A DNA stretch of 64,000 nt. It comes from Terrabacter aerolatus. Lineage in GTDB: Bacteria > Actinomycetota > Actinomycetes > Actinomycetales > Dermatophilaceae. This document shows, in pieces, positions 1 through 9,474 of the stretch. How positions within the stretch are numbered: position 1 is the first letter of the stretch; every line of letters begins with the position of its first letter. The stretch spans positions 91,579-155,578 of the forward strand of contig NZ_BJYX01000008.1 in NCBI RefSeq assembly GCF_007991735.1, in the 5' to 3' direction. The notes under the pieces were generated by a model. It had not been told where the DNA came from, did not search any database, and worked only from the letters and a program-made list of their open reading frames with translations. Position numbers and translations under genes: made by a program.

Positions 1-1
1 C

Positions 2-1039
2 CTCGACGAGGTAGCGAAGGACCTCGACGACGCCATCGACAAGGCGCTGGCCGCCAAGCGCGAGCGGCGCGGCTGGTCCGTCGGCGTCGTCGGGAACGCG
101 GCCGAGATCTTCCCCGAGCTGCTGCGACGCGGCGTGGAGATCGACATCGTCACCGACCAGACGTCGGCGCACGACCCGCTCAGCTACCTCCCCGAGGGCG
201 TGGACCTCGCCGACTGGGCGGAGTACGCCGAGAAGAAGCCCGAGGACTTCACCGACCGCGCCCGCGCCTCGATGGCCAAGCACGTCAAGGCGATGGTCGA
301 GTTCCAGGACGCCGGAGCCGAGGTCTTCGACTACGGCAACTCGATCCGCGACGAGGCCCGCCAGGGCGGCTACGACCGCGCCTTCGAGTTCCCCGGCTTC
401 GTGCCGGCCTACATCCGGCCGCTCTTCTGCGAGGGCAAGGGGCCGTTCCGCTGGGCCGCGCTCTCGGGCGACCCGAAGGACATCGCCGCGACCGACAAGG
501 CCGTGCTTGAGCTCTTCCCCGACAACGACCGGCTGCACAAGTGGATCCGCGGCGCCCAGGACCGGATCGCCTTCCAGGGCCTGCCGGCCCGCATCTGCTG
601 GCTCGGCTACGGCGAGCGCGACAAGGCCGGCCTGAAGTTCAACGAGATGGTGCGCACGGGCGAGATCTCCGCGCCGATCGTCATCGGCCGCGACCACCTC
701 GACTCGGGCTCGGTGGCCTCTCCCTACCGCGAGACCGAGTCGATGGCCGACGGCTCCGACGCCATCGCCGACTGGCCGCTGCTCAACGCGCTCGTCAACA
801 CGAGCTCGGGCGCCAGCTGGGTCTCGATCCACCACGGCGGCGGCGTCGGCATCGGACGCAGCCTGCACGCCGGCCAGGTGAGCCTCGCCGACGGCACCGA
901 CCTCGCCGCGCAGAAGCTCGCGCGCGTCCTGACCAACGACCCCGGCATGGGCGTCATCCGGCACGTCGACGCCGGCTACGACATCGCCGACCGCGTCGCG
1001 CACGAGCGTGGCGTCCGCGTCCCGATGCAGGAGGGCTGA
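2..1039 (+). CDS. hutU: Urocanate hydratase, C-terminal part (5' end outside the window)
   Basis: Urocanase converts urocanate to imidazolonepropionate with tightly bound NAD+ in histidine breakdown. The reading frame is open from base 2, so about 346 C-terminal residues are visible of a family length near 555. Recognisable family segments are [49 protein letters not shown] and the glycine-rich [17 protein letters not shown] stretch close to the C-terminus. The protein ends normally, GVRVPMQEG. The next pathway genes (hutF, hutI) lie on the same strand about 2.3 and 3.6 kb downstream, separated by two reverse-strand genes, so they probably use another promoter. Identification is very secure. 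Confidence 0.97.
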   Translation, partial: LDEVAKDLDDAIDKALAAKRERRGWSVGVVGNAAEIFPELLRRGVEIDIVTDQTSAHDPLSYLPEGVDLADWAEYAEKKPEDFTDRARASMAKHVKAMVEFQDAGAEVFDYGNSIRDEARQGGYDRAFEFPGFVPAYIRPLFCEGKGPFRWAALSGDPKDIAATDKAVLELFPDNDRLHKWIRGAQDRIAFQGLPARICWLGYGERDKAGLKFNEMVRTGEISAPIVIGRDHLDSGSVASPYRETESMADGSDAIADWPLLNALVNTSSGASWVSIHHGGGVGIGRSLHAGQVSLADGTDLAAQKLARVLTNDPGMGVIRHVDAGYDIADRVAHERGVRVPMQEG

Positions 1040-1076
1040 GAGGGCGTATGCCGTCCAGCGGGTTCGGGCGGAGGGC

Positions 1077-1457
1077 TCAGCGGCGGGGGCGACGCACCGT
1101 GATCGGGCCCTTGGCGTGGTCGGGGTCGATGACCCGACCGCCCTGGATGATCTGGGCGCGCCCGGCGGCGACGAGCCGTCGGGCCGCGTTCCGGGCCGGC
1201 TCGACGAGCGTCTCCCAGTCGGCGCCGCCGACGCTCCGGGCCGCGTCGGAGGGGTCGACCGTCGCCGAGGCGGCATGTGCCCGGACGAGCTTGGTCAAGG
1301 CGTCCTCGAGCTCGATGTCGACGGGAGTCAGACCGTGCTTGCGGCAGTTGTCGGAGCACCAGCGCACGCTCGCCCAGTCGCGCTCCCAGGCCTTGCGCCA
1401 CGTGATCGTGCGACCGCATCGAGCGCACGGTTTGGTGGGTAGCGGGGTGCGTGACAT
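1077..1457 (-). CDS. DUF2256-DUF3253 fusion protein, 126 aa
   Basis: The N-terminus (residues about 1-40) has the small DUF2256-type zinc-binding pattern: [18 protein letters not shown] followed by CSDNCRK, four cysteines in two CxxC-like pairs. The rest (about 45-125, [14 protein letters not shown]... [17 protein letters not shown]) looks like DUF3253, a winged-helix-like module. The start is the ATG at 1455-1457; the frame remains open upstream but that stretch reads as antisense of the neighbouring gene. It sits alone between hutU (convergent) and the YbaK gene (same strand, 34 bp upstream). Function unknown; nucleic-acid binding is only an inference from the zinc ribbon and winged-helix-like parts. 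Confidence 0.75.
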   Translation of the reverse strand: MSRTPLPTKPCARCGRTITWRKAWERDWASVRWCSDNCRKHGLTPVDIELEDALTKLVRAHAASATVDPSDAARSVGGADWETLVEPARNAARRLVAAGRAQIIQGGRVIDPDHAKGPITVRRPRR

Positions 1458-1491
1458 GTGCACAGTCTGCGCCCTCGACGGGGTGAGGGCG

Positions 1492-2034
1492 TCAACGGTC
1501 CTTGCGGACCTCCTCGTCGGAGATGTCCGCGACCGTCGCGTCGAAGAGGCGGATGACGTCGTCGCCGTTGACGGTGAGCCCGATCCCGTGGCCGCCACCT
1601 CCGAGCGAGATGCGCCTCCCGACGAGGTGGGTGTCGGCGATGACCGGCAGGCGCGTGGCCGAGCCGAAGGGCGTGATGGTGCCGCGCTCATAGCCCGTGA
1701 CGGCCTTGGCGGCCTCGGCGTCGGGCATCGAGATGCGGTTCGTGCCCAGCAGGGCACGCACCTTGGCCCACGAGAAGGTGCGGTCGCCGGGCACGAGGAC
1801 GAAGACGTGGTCGTCCTCCGCCCGTCGCACGACGAGGGTCTTGATGAGGTCGCGCGGCTCGATGCCCCGCGCGGCGGCCGCCTCCTCGAGGCTCGAGACG
1901 CGACCGTGCCGGGTCACCGTGTGCTCGATGCCGGCCGCGACCACGGCATCGACCGCGGGCGTGCGCGGCGCCCCCTCCGCGCTCAGGTCAGTACGCTCGG
2001 CGGTGTCATCACGGTCAGCGGCCTCGGGGGACAT
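1492..2034 (-). CDS. YbaK/EbsC-family aminoacyl-tRNA deacylase, 180 aa
   Basis: YbaK-like proteins hydrolyse mischarged aminoacyl-tRNAs in trans (Cys-tRNA(Pro) deacylase in characterised members). The fold is visible from [31 protein letters not shown] through [29 protein letters not shown] and ERGTITPFG to the closing [20 protein letters not shown]. The invariant lysine lies in IKTLVV. About 25 acidic N-terminal residues precede the domain, and the ATG at 2032-2034 gives a normal length. The upstream region (2035-2102) is shared with the divergent amidohydrolase gene. Substrate specificity cannot be read from the sequence. Confidence 0.85.
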   Translation of the reverse strand: MSPEAADRDDTAERTDLSAEGAPRTPAVDAVVAAGIEHTVTRHGRVSSLEEAAAARGIEPRDLIKTLVVRRAEDDHVFVLVPGDRTFSWAKVRALLGTNRISMPDAEAAKAVTGYERGTITPFGSATRLPVIADTHLVGRRISLGGGGHGIGLTVNGDDVIRLFDATVADISDEEVRKDR

Positions 2035-2102
2035 GTGCGACAGCCTAGTTTCGAGCCCGGTCCGGCAGGTCGGCGATGCCGGCGATGCAAGGAGATGACG
2101 AC

Positions 2103-3356
2103 GTGACGACGAGCTTCGACCGCCTGTGGGCCGACCTCGAGCCGGTCGGCCGGCACGCGGCGACGGGCGGCTACCGCCGCTTCGCCTGGACGCGGACCGA
2201 CCACGACCTGCGGGAGTGGTTCGCGGCCGAGTGCGCGGCCCGCGGCCTCGACCTCGTCGAGGACCGCGCCGGCAACCAGTGGGGCTGGTGGGGCGATCCC
2301 GACCGCACACCCGGGGTCGTCATCGGCTCGCACCTCGACTCCGTCCCGGACGGCGGCGCCTTCGACGGCCCGCTCGGGGTCGTCAGCGCCCTCGCCACCG
2401 TCGATGCGCTGCGCGAGGCGGGCCTCGAGCCCGACGTGCCCATCGGGGTCGTCAACTTCGTCGACGAGGAGGGTGCCCGCTTCGGCATCGCCTGCGCCGG
2501 CTCCCGCATCATCACCGGAGCGCTCGACGCCGACCGGGCCCGCGCCCTCACCGACGCGGACGGCGTCTCGATGGCCGAGGCCTGGCGCAGCGCGGGCCGC
2601 GACCCCGACACGCTCGGCCGGGACGACGAGACTGTGCGCCGCATCGGCCGTTTCGTCGAGCTGCACGTCGAGCAGGGCAAGGCGCTCGCGCTCGCCCCCG
2701 ACGGCGGCGACGACCTCACCGACCCCGCCCGTGCGGTCGCCATCGGCACCGACATCTGGCCGCACGGCCGCTGGCGCATCGACATCCCCGGCGAGGCCAA
2801 CCACGCCGGAACGACGCGCCTCGAGGACCGCAAGGACGCCATGCTCGGACTCGCCGAGGTCGTCCAGGCGGCCAGGTCGTATGCCGTGCGGCTCGGCTGC
2901 GTGGCCACCGTGGGCAAGGTCGACGTCGTCCCGGGTGGCGTCAACGCCATCCCGAGCCACGTCACGGCCTGGCTCGACGCGCGGGGCCGGAGCGAGCACG
3001 TCGTCCACGCCGTCGTCGACGCCGTCTCGGCCGAGGCGCAGCGCCTCGGGGCGAGCACGACCGAGGAGTCGTGGACCCCGACGACGACCTTCGACACGCG
3101 ACTCGTGGAGCGGCTGCACGGCATACTCCCCGACGCGCCGCTGCTCGGCACGGGAGCGGGGCACGACGCCGGCATCCTCGCCACGCACGGCGTGGCGACG
3201 GCCATGCTCTTCGTGCGCAACCCCACAGGTGTTTCACATTCGCCCAGCGAGTCCGCGACCACCGAGGACTGCCACCATGGGGTCACGGCCCTCACCGCCG
3301 TGGTGACCGAGCTGTGCACAGGGAAGGACCCCGAGTCGATGAGCGTGGCCCGATGA
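2103..3356 (+). CDS. M20-family amidohydrolase (allantoate amidohydrolase / N-carbamoyl amino acid hydrolase type) in the hut cluster
   Basis: A binuclear metal amidase of the allantoate amidohydrolase/carbamoylase branch of M20. Visible metal-site segments are GSHLDSVPDGGAFDGPLGV, VNFVDEEGARFG and the dimer-type ELHVEQGKAL; the C-terminal GAGHDAGIL motif is present. I chose the GTG at 2103 (417 aa) because AAGGAG lies 8 bp upstream; in-frame ATGs at 2076 and 2085 have no such site. The stop overlaps the start of hutF by 4 bp (ATGA), so it is co-translated with hutF and hutI. That position suggests it removes the formyl group from N-formylglutamate produced by HutF, in place of a classical HutG. 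This role is inferred from context, not from residues. Confidence 0.85.
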   Translation: MTTSFDRLWADLEPVGRHAATGGYRRFAWTRTDHDLREWFAAECAARGLDLVEDRAGNQWGWWGDPDRTPGVVIGSHLDSVPDGGAFDGPLGVVSALATVDALREAGLEPDVPIGVVNFVDEEGARFGIACAGSRIITGALDADRARALTDADGVSMAEAWRSAGRDPDTLGRDDETVRRIGRFVELHVEQGKALALAPDGGDDLTDPARAVAIGTDIWPHGRWRIDIPGEANHAGTTRLEDRKDAMLGLAEVVQAARSYAVRLGCVATVGKVDVVPGGVNAIPSHVTAWLDARGRSEHVVHAVVDAVSAEAQRLGASTTEESWTPTTTFDTRLVERLHGILPDAPLLGTGAGHDAGILATHGVATAMLFVRNPTGVSHSPSESATTEDCHHGVTALTAVVTELCTGKDPESMSVAR

Positions 3357-4687
3357 CTGCTTTCTGGTGCGAGAGTGCTTGGCTGACAGGCGGACTGGCC
3401 CACCGGGTGCGTCTCGTGACGCAGGACGGCCTGCTCAAGGACGTCCTCGTCGACGCCGACCCGCAGCCCGACGACGTCCGGCTCGCGGGGGTCACGCTGC
3501 CCGGCATGGCCAACGCACACAGCCACGCCTTCCACCGGGCGCTCCGTGGGCGCGTCAACGGCGGGGGCGGCAACTTCTGGAGCTGGCGCGAGCAGATGTA
3601 CGCCGCCGCGGAGCAGCTCAACCCCGACACGTACTTCATGCTCGCGCGGGCCGTCTTCGCCGAGATGGTGCAGGCCGGCATCACGGTCGTCGGGGAGTTC
3701 CACTACGTCCACCACCGGCCGGGAGGGCACCCCTACCGCGACCCCAACGCCATGGGTCTCGCCGTGCGCCAGGCGGCCGACGAGGCCGGCATCCGGCTCA
3801 CGCTGCTCGACACGTGCTACCTCGAGGGCGGCCTCAACGGTGGCGGGCACGTCGAGCTGCACCCCGGGCAGCTCCGGTTCAGCGACGGCACCGTCGAGGC
3901 GTGGGCGGAGCGCATGTCGGCCCGACGCCCCGAGACCGACCGCGTGCGGCTGGGAGCGGCGATCCACTCGGTGCGCGCGGTCCGGCGCGAGGACCTGCCC
4001 CGGGTCGTCGAGGCGGCGGGCGACCTGCCGCTCCACGTGCACCTGTCGGAGCAGCACGGCGAGAACCTCGCGTGCCAGATGTTCTACGGCGCCAGCCCGA
4101 CCCAACTGCTCGACGAGGCCGGTGCCCTGGGAGCCCACGCGACCGCGGTGCACGCCACGCACCTCGAGGACCACGACATCGAGCTGCTCGGCGGCACCGG
4201 CACCGGCGCGTGCTTCTGCCCGACGACCGAGCGCGACCTCGCCGACGGCATCGGGCCGGCCCGGGCGCTGCACGACGCCGGCAGCCCGCTCTCGCTCGGC
4301 TCCGACCAGCACGTCGTCATCGACCCGTTCGAGGAGCTGCGCGGGCTCGAGATGCACGAGCGGCTCGTCACCAACGAGCGCGACCGCTTCTCGGCCAACG
4401 ACCTGCTCCTCGCGGCCTCGTTCAACGGCTACCGGTCCCTCGGCTGGTCCGACGGCGGCCACCTGAGCAAGGGTGCGCTCGCCGACTTCGTCACCGTGCG
4501 CACCGACACGGTCAACACCGCCGGCGCCGCACACGACCAGATCATCTACGCGTGCGTCGCCTCCGACGTCTCGACGGTCGTCGTCGGCGGTGACGTCGTC
4601 GTCAGCGACGGCCACCACCGGATGGGTGACGTCGGCCGGATGCTCGTCGGCGCCATCGACCGGGTGGCCGGGGGCGTCCCGGCGTGA
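3353..4687 (+). CDS. hutF: Formimidoylglutamate deiminase
   Basis: HutF deiminates N-formimidoyl-L-glutamate to N-formyl-L-glutamate and ammonia. The 444-residue protein has the amidohydrolase TIM-barrel hallmarks: metal ligands in [14 protein letters not shown], then [10 protein letters not shown], a HATHLEDHD segment and the aspartate of [17 protein letters not shown]. These wordings are typical of HutF rather than of other cytosine/guanine deaminase-like members. It overlaps the upstream amidohydrolase by 4 bp (ATGA) and the downstream hutI by 4 bp (GTGA), a tightly coupled three-gene unit. Confidence 0.94.
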   Translation: MTAFWCESAWLTGGLAHRVRLVTQDGLLKDVLVDADPQPDDVRLAGVTLPGMANAHSHAFHRALRGRVNGGGGNFWSWREQMYAAAEQLNPDTYFMLARAVFAEMVQAGITVVGEFHYVHHRPGGHPYRDPNAMGLAVRQAADEAGIRLTLLDTCYLEGGLNGGGHVELHPGQLRFSDGTVEAWAERMSARRPETDRVRLGAAIHSVRAVRREDLPRVVEAAGDLPLHVHLSEQHGENLACQMFYGASPTQLLDEAGALGAHATAVHATHLEDHDIELLGGTGTGACFCPTTERDLADGIGPARALHDAGSPLSLGSDQHVVIDPFEELRGLEMHERLVTNERDRFSANDLLLAASFNGYRSLGWSDGGHLSKGALADFVTVRTDTVNTAGAAHDQIIYACVASDVSTVVVGGDVVVSDGHHRMGDVGRMLVGAIDRVAGGVPA

Positions 4688-5880
4688 GCCTGCTCCTCAC
4701 GGGCATCGCCGAGCTGACGACGAACGACCCGTCTCGCGGCGACGGCCTCGGCGACCCCGGCGACGCACTCCTCGGCATCGTCCGCGACGCGGCCCTCGTC
4801 GTCTCCGCGGACGGCGTCGTCGAGTGGGTCGGGCCGGCCCGCGAGGCCCCCGACGCCGACAGCCGCCGCGACCTCGGCGGCCGGGCCGTCATCCCCGGGT
4901 TCGTCGACTCGCACAGCCACCTCGTCTTCGCGGGCGACCGCTCGGCCGAGTTCGCCGCGCGCATGACCGGCACGCCCTACGACGGCGGTGGCATCGCGGT
5001 GTCGGTCGCCGCGACCCGCGCCGCGAGCGACGACGAGCTGCGCGCCCTCGTGGCCGCCCGCGTCGCCGAGATGCGGTCGCAGGGCACGACGACCGTGGAG
5101 ATCAAGAGCGGCTACGGCCTCACCCTCGAGGACGAGCTGCGCAGCCTCCGCATCGCCCGGGACTTCACGCCGCACACGACGTTCCTCGGCGCCCACGTCG
5201 TGCCGCGCGAGTACGCGTCGGACCGCGCGGCCTACGTCGACCTCGTGACCGGTCCCATGCTCGACGCGGTCGTCGCCGACGGCCCGACCTCGCTGGCCGA
5301 GAGCATCGACGTCTTCTGCGAGCCGCACTCGGCCCACGCGTTCGACGGGGACGAGGCGCGCGCCGTCCTCGAGGCCGGCCGGGCCGCGGGCCTGGCGATC
5401 CGCGTCCACGGCAACCAGCTCGGCCACGGGCCGGGCGTCCGACTGGCCTGCGAGCTCGGCGCCCGCAGCGTCGACCACTGCACCTTCCTCGCCGACGCCG
5501 ACGTCGAGGCGCTCGTCGCCGCGCGCGGGACCACCGTGGCGACGCTCCTGCCCGGCGTCGAGTTCTCGACGCGGTCGCCCTACCCGGACGCGCGGGCGCT
5601 CATCGATGCCGGCGTCGACGTGGCGCTCGCGAGCGACTGCAACCCGGGCACGTGCTACTCGTCGTCGATCCCGTTCGCGATCGCGCTCGCCGTGCGCGAG
5701 ATGGGGATGACACCCGCCGAGGCGCTGCACGCCGCGACCGCGGTCTCGGCCCGCTCGCTCGGCCTCGACCGGCGGATCGCGCCGGGGCAGGCGGCCGAGC
5801 TGGCCGTCCTCGACGCGCCGAGCCACCTGCACCTCGCCTACCGGGCCGGGGTGCCGATCGTCCGCGCGCTCGACCTCTAG
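4684..5880 (+). CDS. hutI: Imidazolonepropionase
   Basis: HutI hydrolyses 4-imidazolone-5-propionate to formimidoylglutamate, the step after HutU and before HutF. The 398-residue protein shows the metal ligands and substrate segments of the family: [68 protein letters not shown] and [13 protein letters not shown]. It starts with GTG within the hutF stop (GTGA) and ends on a TAG that overlaps the convergent DUF1918 gene by 4 bp. Family assignment is secure. Confidence 0.96.
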   Translation: MSLLLTGIAELTTNDPSRGDGLGDPGDALLGIVRDAALVVSADGVVEWVGPAREAPDADSRRDLGGRAVIPGFVDSHSHLVFAGDRSAEFAARMTGTPYDGGGIAVSVAATRAASDDELRALVAARVAEMRSQGTTTVEIKSGYGLTLEDELRSLRIARDFTPHTTFLGAHVVPREYASDRAAYVDLVTGPMLDAVVADGPTSLAESIDVFCEPHSAHAFDGDEARAVLEAGRAAGLAIRVHGNQLGHGPGVRLACELGARSVDHCTFLADADVEALVAARGTTVATLLPGVEFSTRSPYPDARALIDAGVDVALASDCNPGTCYSSSIPFAIALAVREMGMTPAEALHAATAVSARSLGLDRRIAPGQAAELAVLDAPSHLHLAYRAGVPIVRALDL

Positions 5881-6083
5881 CCGGCCGGCGACTCGTCGGG
5901 GTGCACGCAGCGCAGCACCGAGCCGGGTCCCGGATGGATGATCCCGGTGTGCCCGTCGGACCACTCCACGACGTAGGGCGGGGCGCCGCCCTCGCCCTTC
6001 ACCTCCCGGATGGTCCCTTCGCGCGTGCCCTGACCGACGTGCTCCGCGGCCATCGTGATGCGGTCACCGACCCGTGCCTCCAT
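5877..6083 (-). CDS. DUF1918 domain protein, 68 aa
   Basis: A complete single-domain DUF1918 protein: [13 protein letters not shown] at the N-terminus, then a conserved [21 protein letters not shown]. The fold is a small SH3-like barrel of unknown role, common in actinobacteria. The ATG at 6081-6083 is preceded on the reverse strand by GCGAGGAGGTG, a good ribosome binding site. It is a clear paralogue of the N-terminal half of the protein at 7728-8246, and the two genes flank the beta-CASP gene. Its end overlaps hutI by 4 bp, convergently. Confidence 0.85.
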   Translation of the reverse strand: MEARVGDRITMAAEHVGQGTREGTIREVKGEGGAPPYVVEWSDGHTGIIHPGPGSVLRCVHPDESPAG

Positions 6084-6175
6084 GGCACACCTCCTCGCGC
6101 TGGGGATCCCCTCCTAGCAGACCACCTCCGGGGCCGCGCCGGAAGGCCTTGACCGGCTGAGTGACCCGCGATACC

Positions 6176-7609
6176 TCAGTCGAGCAGGACCCTCTCGCCG
6201 TAGCGCGGCACCGAGACGGCACAGTCGAACCGATCGCGTATGCCGTGTGCCAGCGCCTGCGCGGCCGCGGGCTCTCCGTGGACGACGTGCACGGTCTCCG
6301 GGGGCTGCGGCAGCTCGCCGATCCAGGTGAGCAGCTCGTCGGCGTCGGCGTGCACCGAGAAGTCGTCGAGCGTGACGACCTCGGCGCGCACCGGGACGTA
6401 GCGGCCGGCCATCTTCAGCTCGCGGGCGCCCTCCTGCAGGTCCCGGCCCCGCGTGCCGATCGCCTGGTAGCCGGTGAGCAGCACGGTGTTGCGTGCCTGG
6501 GGCAGCAGGTGCCGCAGGTGGTGCACGACCCGACCGCCGGTGGCCATCCCCGACGCCGACACGATGATGCAGGGGGTGCCGGGGTTGTTGAGGCGCATCG
6601 ACTCCTCGGCGCTGTGCGCCGTCCGCAGCCCCGAGAGCCGCTGCAACCGGGCCAGTGCCTCGGGCCGGACCTCGGCCGCGTGCGCCGGGTCGCGGTAGAT
6701 CTCGAGCGCCGCGAGGGCCATCGGGCTGTCGACCCAGACCGGGACGTCGGGGATCGCGCCGGACTCGGCGAGGTCGGCGATGGCGAGCAGGACGATCTCC
6801 GTGCGGTCGACGGCGAAGGCCGGCACGACGACGCTGCCACCGCGGCGGATCGTGCGCCGGATGGCCTCGGCCATGACGCGGTGCTCGGGGTCGACCTCGG
6901 GGTGGGCCCGGTCGCCGTACGTCGCCTCGACGACGACGGTGCGGGCGGCCGGAGGTCGGGCCCGGGGGAGCAGGACCGGGTGGTCGGGGCGCCCGAGGTC
7001 GCCGGAGAAGAGCACGCTCGACCCGCCGAGCTCCACGAGCACGCTCGAGGAGCCGAGGATGTGGCCGGCCGGCACGAACGTCAGCGTCGCTCCCTCGCCG
7101 TAGGACTCGGAGTCGCCGACCTGCACGACTCGGCCGGCGCCGGCGGCAGCCACCGGACGCAGAGCGGCCACGGCCGCGTCCGCGTCGGCCACGGTGTAGA
7201 GCGGCAGCGGCGGGTCGTGCTTGGACCAGCCACCCCGACGGGCTCCTTCGGCCTCCTCCTCCTGCAGGTGCGCGCTGTCGCGCAGGATGACCGCCGCGAG
7301 GGCGGCGGTCCCGGCCGTCGTGTGGACCGGCCCGGCGAAGCCGCCCCTGACGAGGGCGGGCAGGTAGCCGCAGTGGTCGAGGTGGGCGTGGGTCAGGGCG
7401 ACGGCGTCGATCGACGACGGGTCGACCGGTGGGGCCTCCCAGTTCAGTGCCCTCCACCGGCGCTCGCCCTGGTAGAGGCCGCAGTCGACCATGAGCCTCG
7501 TGCCGGTGCCCTCCAGCAGGAACTTGCTGCCGGTGACGGTCCCGGCCGCCCCGAGGAACGTCAGCGCCGGCATCGGTCCGGCTCTCCCAGCTCTTGCGTG
7601 ACTGCCCAT
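6176..7609 (-). CDS. Metallo-beta-lactamase / beta-CASP family RNA-processing-type hydrolase, 477 aa
   Basis: N-terminal MBL fold with the metal motif THAHLDHCG and later FVPAGHILGSSSV and FSGDLGRPDHP; then a beta-CASP insert (PAFAVDRTEIVL... VDSPMA... ASGMATGGRVVHHL) and the RNA-metabolising tail LDDFSVHADADELLTW and HVVHGEP. The layout is that of CPSF73/YSH1-like bacterial proteins, RNA endo- or exonucleases. Start choice: the ATG at 7609 has GAGGAG about 8 bp upstream; an internal ATG at 7573 gives 465 aa without a better site. It lies among dormancy-type genes and may be part of that response (inference). Confidence 0.88.
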   Translation of the reverse strand: MGSHARAGRAGPMPALTFLGAAGTVTGSKFLLEGTGTRLMVDCGLYQGERRWRALNWEAPPVDPSSIDAVALTHAHLDHCGYLPALVRGGFAGPVHTTAGTAALAAVILRDSAHLQEEEAEGARRGGWSKHDPPLPLYTVADADAAVAALRPVAAAGAGRVVQVGDSESYGEGATLTFVPAGHILGSSSVLVELGGSSVLFSGDLGRPDHPVLLPRARPPAARTVVVEATYGDRAHPEVDPEHRVMAEAIRRTIRRGGSVVVPAFAVDRTEIVLLAIADLAESGAIPDVPVWVDSPMALAALEIYRDPAHAAEVRPEALARLQRLSGLRTAHSAEESMRLNNPGTPCIIVSASGMATGGRVVHHLRHLLPQARNTVLLTGYQAIGTRGRDLQEGARELKMAGRYVPVRAEVVTLDDFSVHADADELLTWIGELPQPPETVHVVHGEPAAAQALAHGIRDRFDCAVSVPRYGERVLLD

Positions 7610-7693
7610 GGCGCACTCCTCGGATCCACCTCCATCGTCCTCCCACGCGGCCGGCGGCGGACCGGTGTCGACGGGTGATCCTCGAGACAGAGC

Positions 7694-7706
7694 GGGGCCC
7701 TGGGAC
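7694..7706. promoter_or_regulatory. Weak DosR-like palindrome upstream of the beta-CASP gene
   Basis: GGGGCCCTGGGAC lies about 85 bp upstream of the 7609 start. It resembles the two better DosR-like boxes at 8326 and 12291 in the GGG(A/G)C...GG spacing but is less symmetrical, matching about 10 of 15 positions of the 8326 box. Recorded as a weak third candidate only. Confidence 0.2.
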
Positions 7707-7727
7707 TGCGCCGCGGGCCACCTCGGC

Positions 7728-8246
7728 TCACGTCGCCCGGACTCGAGCCTGCTCACCGGTGCGCTGCTCGATGTCGCGCTCCGCCTCCTCGATCAGCCGG
7801 TCGGCCAGGTGGCGCAGGGCACGGGCGACGGCGATCTCGTCGCCGATCTGCCGGGAGGCGGGGTCGTCGGTCGACCGGTGGCTCGCGCCCCTGGCGCTGA
7901 GGCGGTCGGGCGGGTCGGCGACGAGGACGACGGTCGCCCTGGTGTCGTCGCCGGACTCGAGCAGCGAGACGCGGACCTGCCACTCGCGCAGGTGCTGCGT
8001 CGTCTCGTGCCCGGCGCGCGTCGTCGCCGCCGGTGCCGAGCTCGTCGCGGGCTCGGCGTCCGGCGTGCCGACGCGGAGCACGGCCCCCGGGCCGGGGTAG
8101 ATGAGGCCCGTGTGGCCGTCGGCCCACCGCACGACGAAGGGCGGCCCACCGTCGGTCCCGCGGACCTCGAGCACCTCCCCGTCCCGGGTGGGCTCGTCGA
8201 CGTGCTCGGCCGCCAGCACGATGCGGTCTCCGACGTGTGCTCTCAC
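7728..8246 (-). CDS. DUF1918-DUF1876 fusion protein, 172 aa
   Basis: Residues 1-60 form a DUF1918 domain ([30 protein letters not shown]), closely related to the 68-aa protein at 5877-6083. After an Ala/Thr-rich linker, residues about 85-165 ([28 protein letters not shown]... [19 protein letters not shown]) match DUF1876, a small double-stranded-RNA-binding-like fold. The ATG at 8244-8246 starts a complete domain. It diverges from the alcohol dehydrogenase gene across a 178-bp spacer containing a DosR-like palindrome. Confidence 0.8.
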   Translation of the reverse strand: MRAHVGDRIVLAAEHVDEPTRDGEVLEVRGTDGGPPFVVRWADGHTGLIYPGPGAVLRVGTPDAEPATSSAPAATTRAGHETTQHLREWQVRVSLLESGDDTRATVVLVADPPDRLSARGASHRSTDDPASRQIGDEIAVARALRHLADRLIEEAERDIEQRTGEQARVRAT

Positions 8247-8325
8247 GATGGCCTCCTCGATCGGTCTCCGATCAGGACAGCACCGGGACAGCGGGCGTGC
8301 TCAGGGGCGAAGGGCTCCCGGCCGA

Positions 8326-8340
8326 GGGACCTTGGGCCCT
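8326..8340. promoter_or_regulatory. DosR/DevR-like palindrome between divergent stress genes
   Basis: GGGACCTTGGGCCCT keeps the GGGAC...CCC core and length of the mycobacterial DosR box (TTSGGGACTWWAGTCCCSAA as I know it). It lies centrally between the divergent DUF1918-DUF1876 gene (about 80 bp away) and the alcohol dehydrogenase gene (about 85 bp away), so it could serve both. The call rests on pattern and context; no DosR homologue is in this window. Confidence 0.45.
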
Positions 8341-8424
8341 AGCCTGGTGTCGCGGTGCGGAGTGGGATCGGAGACAGGTCGCGCCCCGCGTGACCGACGA
8401 CGCGAGGGAGGCGCCATCAGCACC

Positions 8425-9435
8425 ATGGAGGCGTGGGTCGTCGAGGAGCCCGGCCCGCTCCGGCGGCACCCGCTCGTCCGGGTCGAGCTGCCCATCCCGC
8501 AGCCCGGGCCCGGCGAGGTGCTGGTCCGGGTGCGCGCCTGTGGGGTGTGCCGCACCGACCTGCACGTCGTGACGGGCGACCTGCCGCAGCACCGGCACCG
8601 GGTCGTGCCGGGGCACGAGGTGGTGGGCGAGGTCGCGCTCGTCGGGCCGGACGCCCACCGTTTCGTGCCGGGCGACCGGGTGGGGGTCGCGTGGCTGCGC
8701 ACCACGTGCGGCGCGTGCCGGTGGTGTCGCGCCGGGCGCGAGAACCTCTGCGCGGCCTCGCGCTACACCGGCTGGGACGCCGACGGTGGCTACGCCGGGT
8801 GGACCGTCGTTCCCGAGGCCTACGCCTACCGGGTGCCTCGGTCGTTCTCTGACGTCGAGGCGGCGCCCTTGCTGTGCGCGGGCATCATCGGCTACCGCTC
8901 GCTGCGCCGCGCGGAGCTGCCGCCCGGGGGACGGCTCGGCATCTACGGGTTCGGTGCGAGCGCCCACCTCACGGCGCAGGTCGCCGTCGCCCAGGGCGCC
9001 GAGGTCCACGTGCTGACCCGGGGCGCCGGCGCGCAGCAGCTCGCCCTGGAGCTCGGGGCGGCCTCGGTGGGAGGCGCCGACGACGCGCCACCGGTGCCGC
9101 TCGACGCCGCGATCCTCTTCGCGCCGGTGGGCGAGCTGGTCCCGGTCGCGCTGGAGGCCCTCGGGCCGGGCGGCACCCTGGCGCTGGCCGGCATCCACCT
9201 GAGCGACATCCCCGTGCTCGACTACCAGCGGCACCTCTTCCGCGAACGCTCGGTGCGCAGCGTCACGAGCAACACGCGGCAGGACGGTGAGGAGTTCCTC
9301 CTGCTGGCCGAGCGGCTCGGGCTCCGGGTCGCCACGACGCCGGTGCCGCTGGGCGAGGCCGACGTCGCGCTCGCCGACCTCGAGGCCGGGCGCCTCCACG
9401 GCGCCGCCGTCCTCGTGCCGGACCACTCGGGCTGA
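8425..9435 (+). CDS. Zinc-dependent alcohol dehydrogenase, MDR family, 336 aa
   Basis: Oxidises or reduces alcohols/aldehydes with NAD(P). The catalytic zinc site is visible as [17 protein letters not shown] followed by PGHEVVGEV; the structural zinc cysteines are in [18 protein letters not shown] (four Cys). The Rossmann segment is [20 protein letters not shown], in the GxGxxx form of the AdhA-like zinc-binding alcohol dehydrogenase subfamily. Start: ATG at 8425 with a GGGAGG about 13 bp upstream. Neighbours (ppdK, beta-CASP, DUF1918/1876) and the box at 8326 suggest induction under low oxygen, by inference. Confidence 0.9.
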   Translation: MEAWVVEEPGPLRRHPLVRVELPIPQPGPGEVLVRVRACGVCRTDLHVVTGDLPQHRHRVVPGHEVVGEVALVGPDAHRFVPGDRVGVAWLRTTCGACRWCRAGRENLCAASRYTGWDADGGYAGWTVVPEAYAYRVPRSFSDVEAAPLLCAGIIGYRSLRRAELPPGGRLGIYGFGASAHLTAQVAVAQGAEVHVLTRGAGAQQLALELGAASVGGADDAPPVPLDAAILFAPVGELVPVALEALGPGGTLALAGIHLSDIPVLDYQRHLFRERSVRSVTSNTRQDGEEFLLLAERLGLRVATTPVPLGEADVALADLEAGRLHGAAVLVPDHSG

Positions 9436-9440
9436 GTCGG

Positions 9441-9474
9441 TGTCAGCGCGTGTCAGCGCGTGTCAGCGCGTGTC
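9441..9474. repeat. 10-bp tandem repeat across the ppdK stop codon
   Basis: TGTCAGCGCG is repeated three times in a row and followed by TGTC. On the reverse strand each copy carries a TGA (at 9443, 9453 and 9463). Because 10 is not a multiple of 3, the copies put a stop in each of the three reverse frames; ppdK uses the middle one. Confidence 0.9.

Noticed and set aside
2076..2102. ATG 2076 as the start of the amidohydrolase
   Set aside because: AAGGAG lies between it and GTG 2103 with ideal spacing to the GTG.
541..2106. Long forward open frame over hutU end and the two reverse genes
   Set aside because: Arg/Pro/Gly-rich antisense translation without any domain; all three real genes in the segment are in other frames.
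6099..6114. GGGGATCCCC palindrome upstream of the DUF1918 gene as a third DosR box
   Set aside because: It lacks the GGGAC...CCC spacing and is too short.
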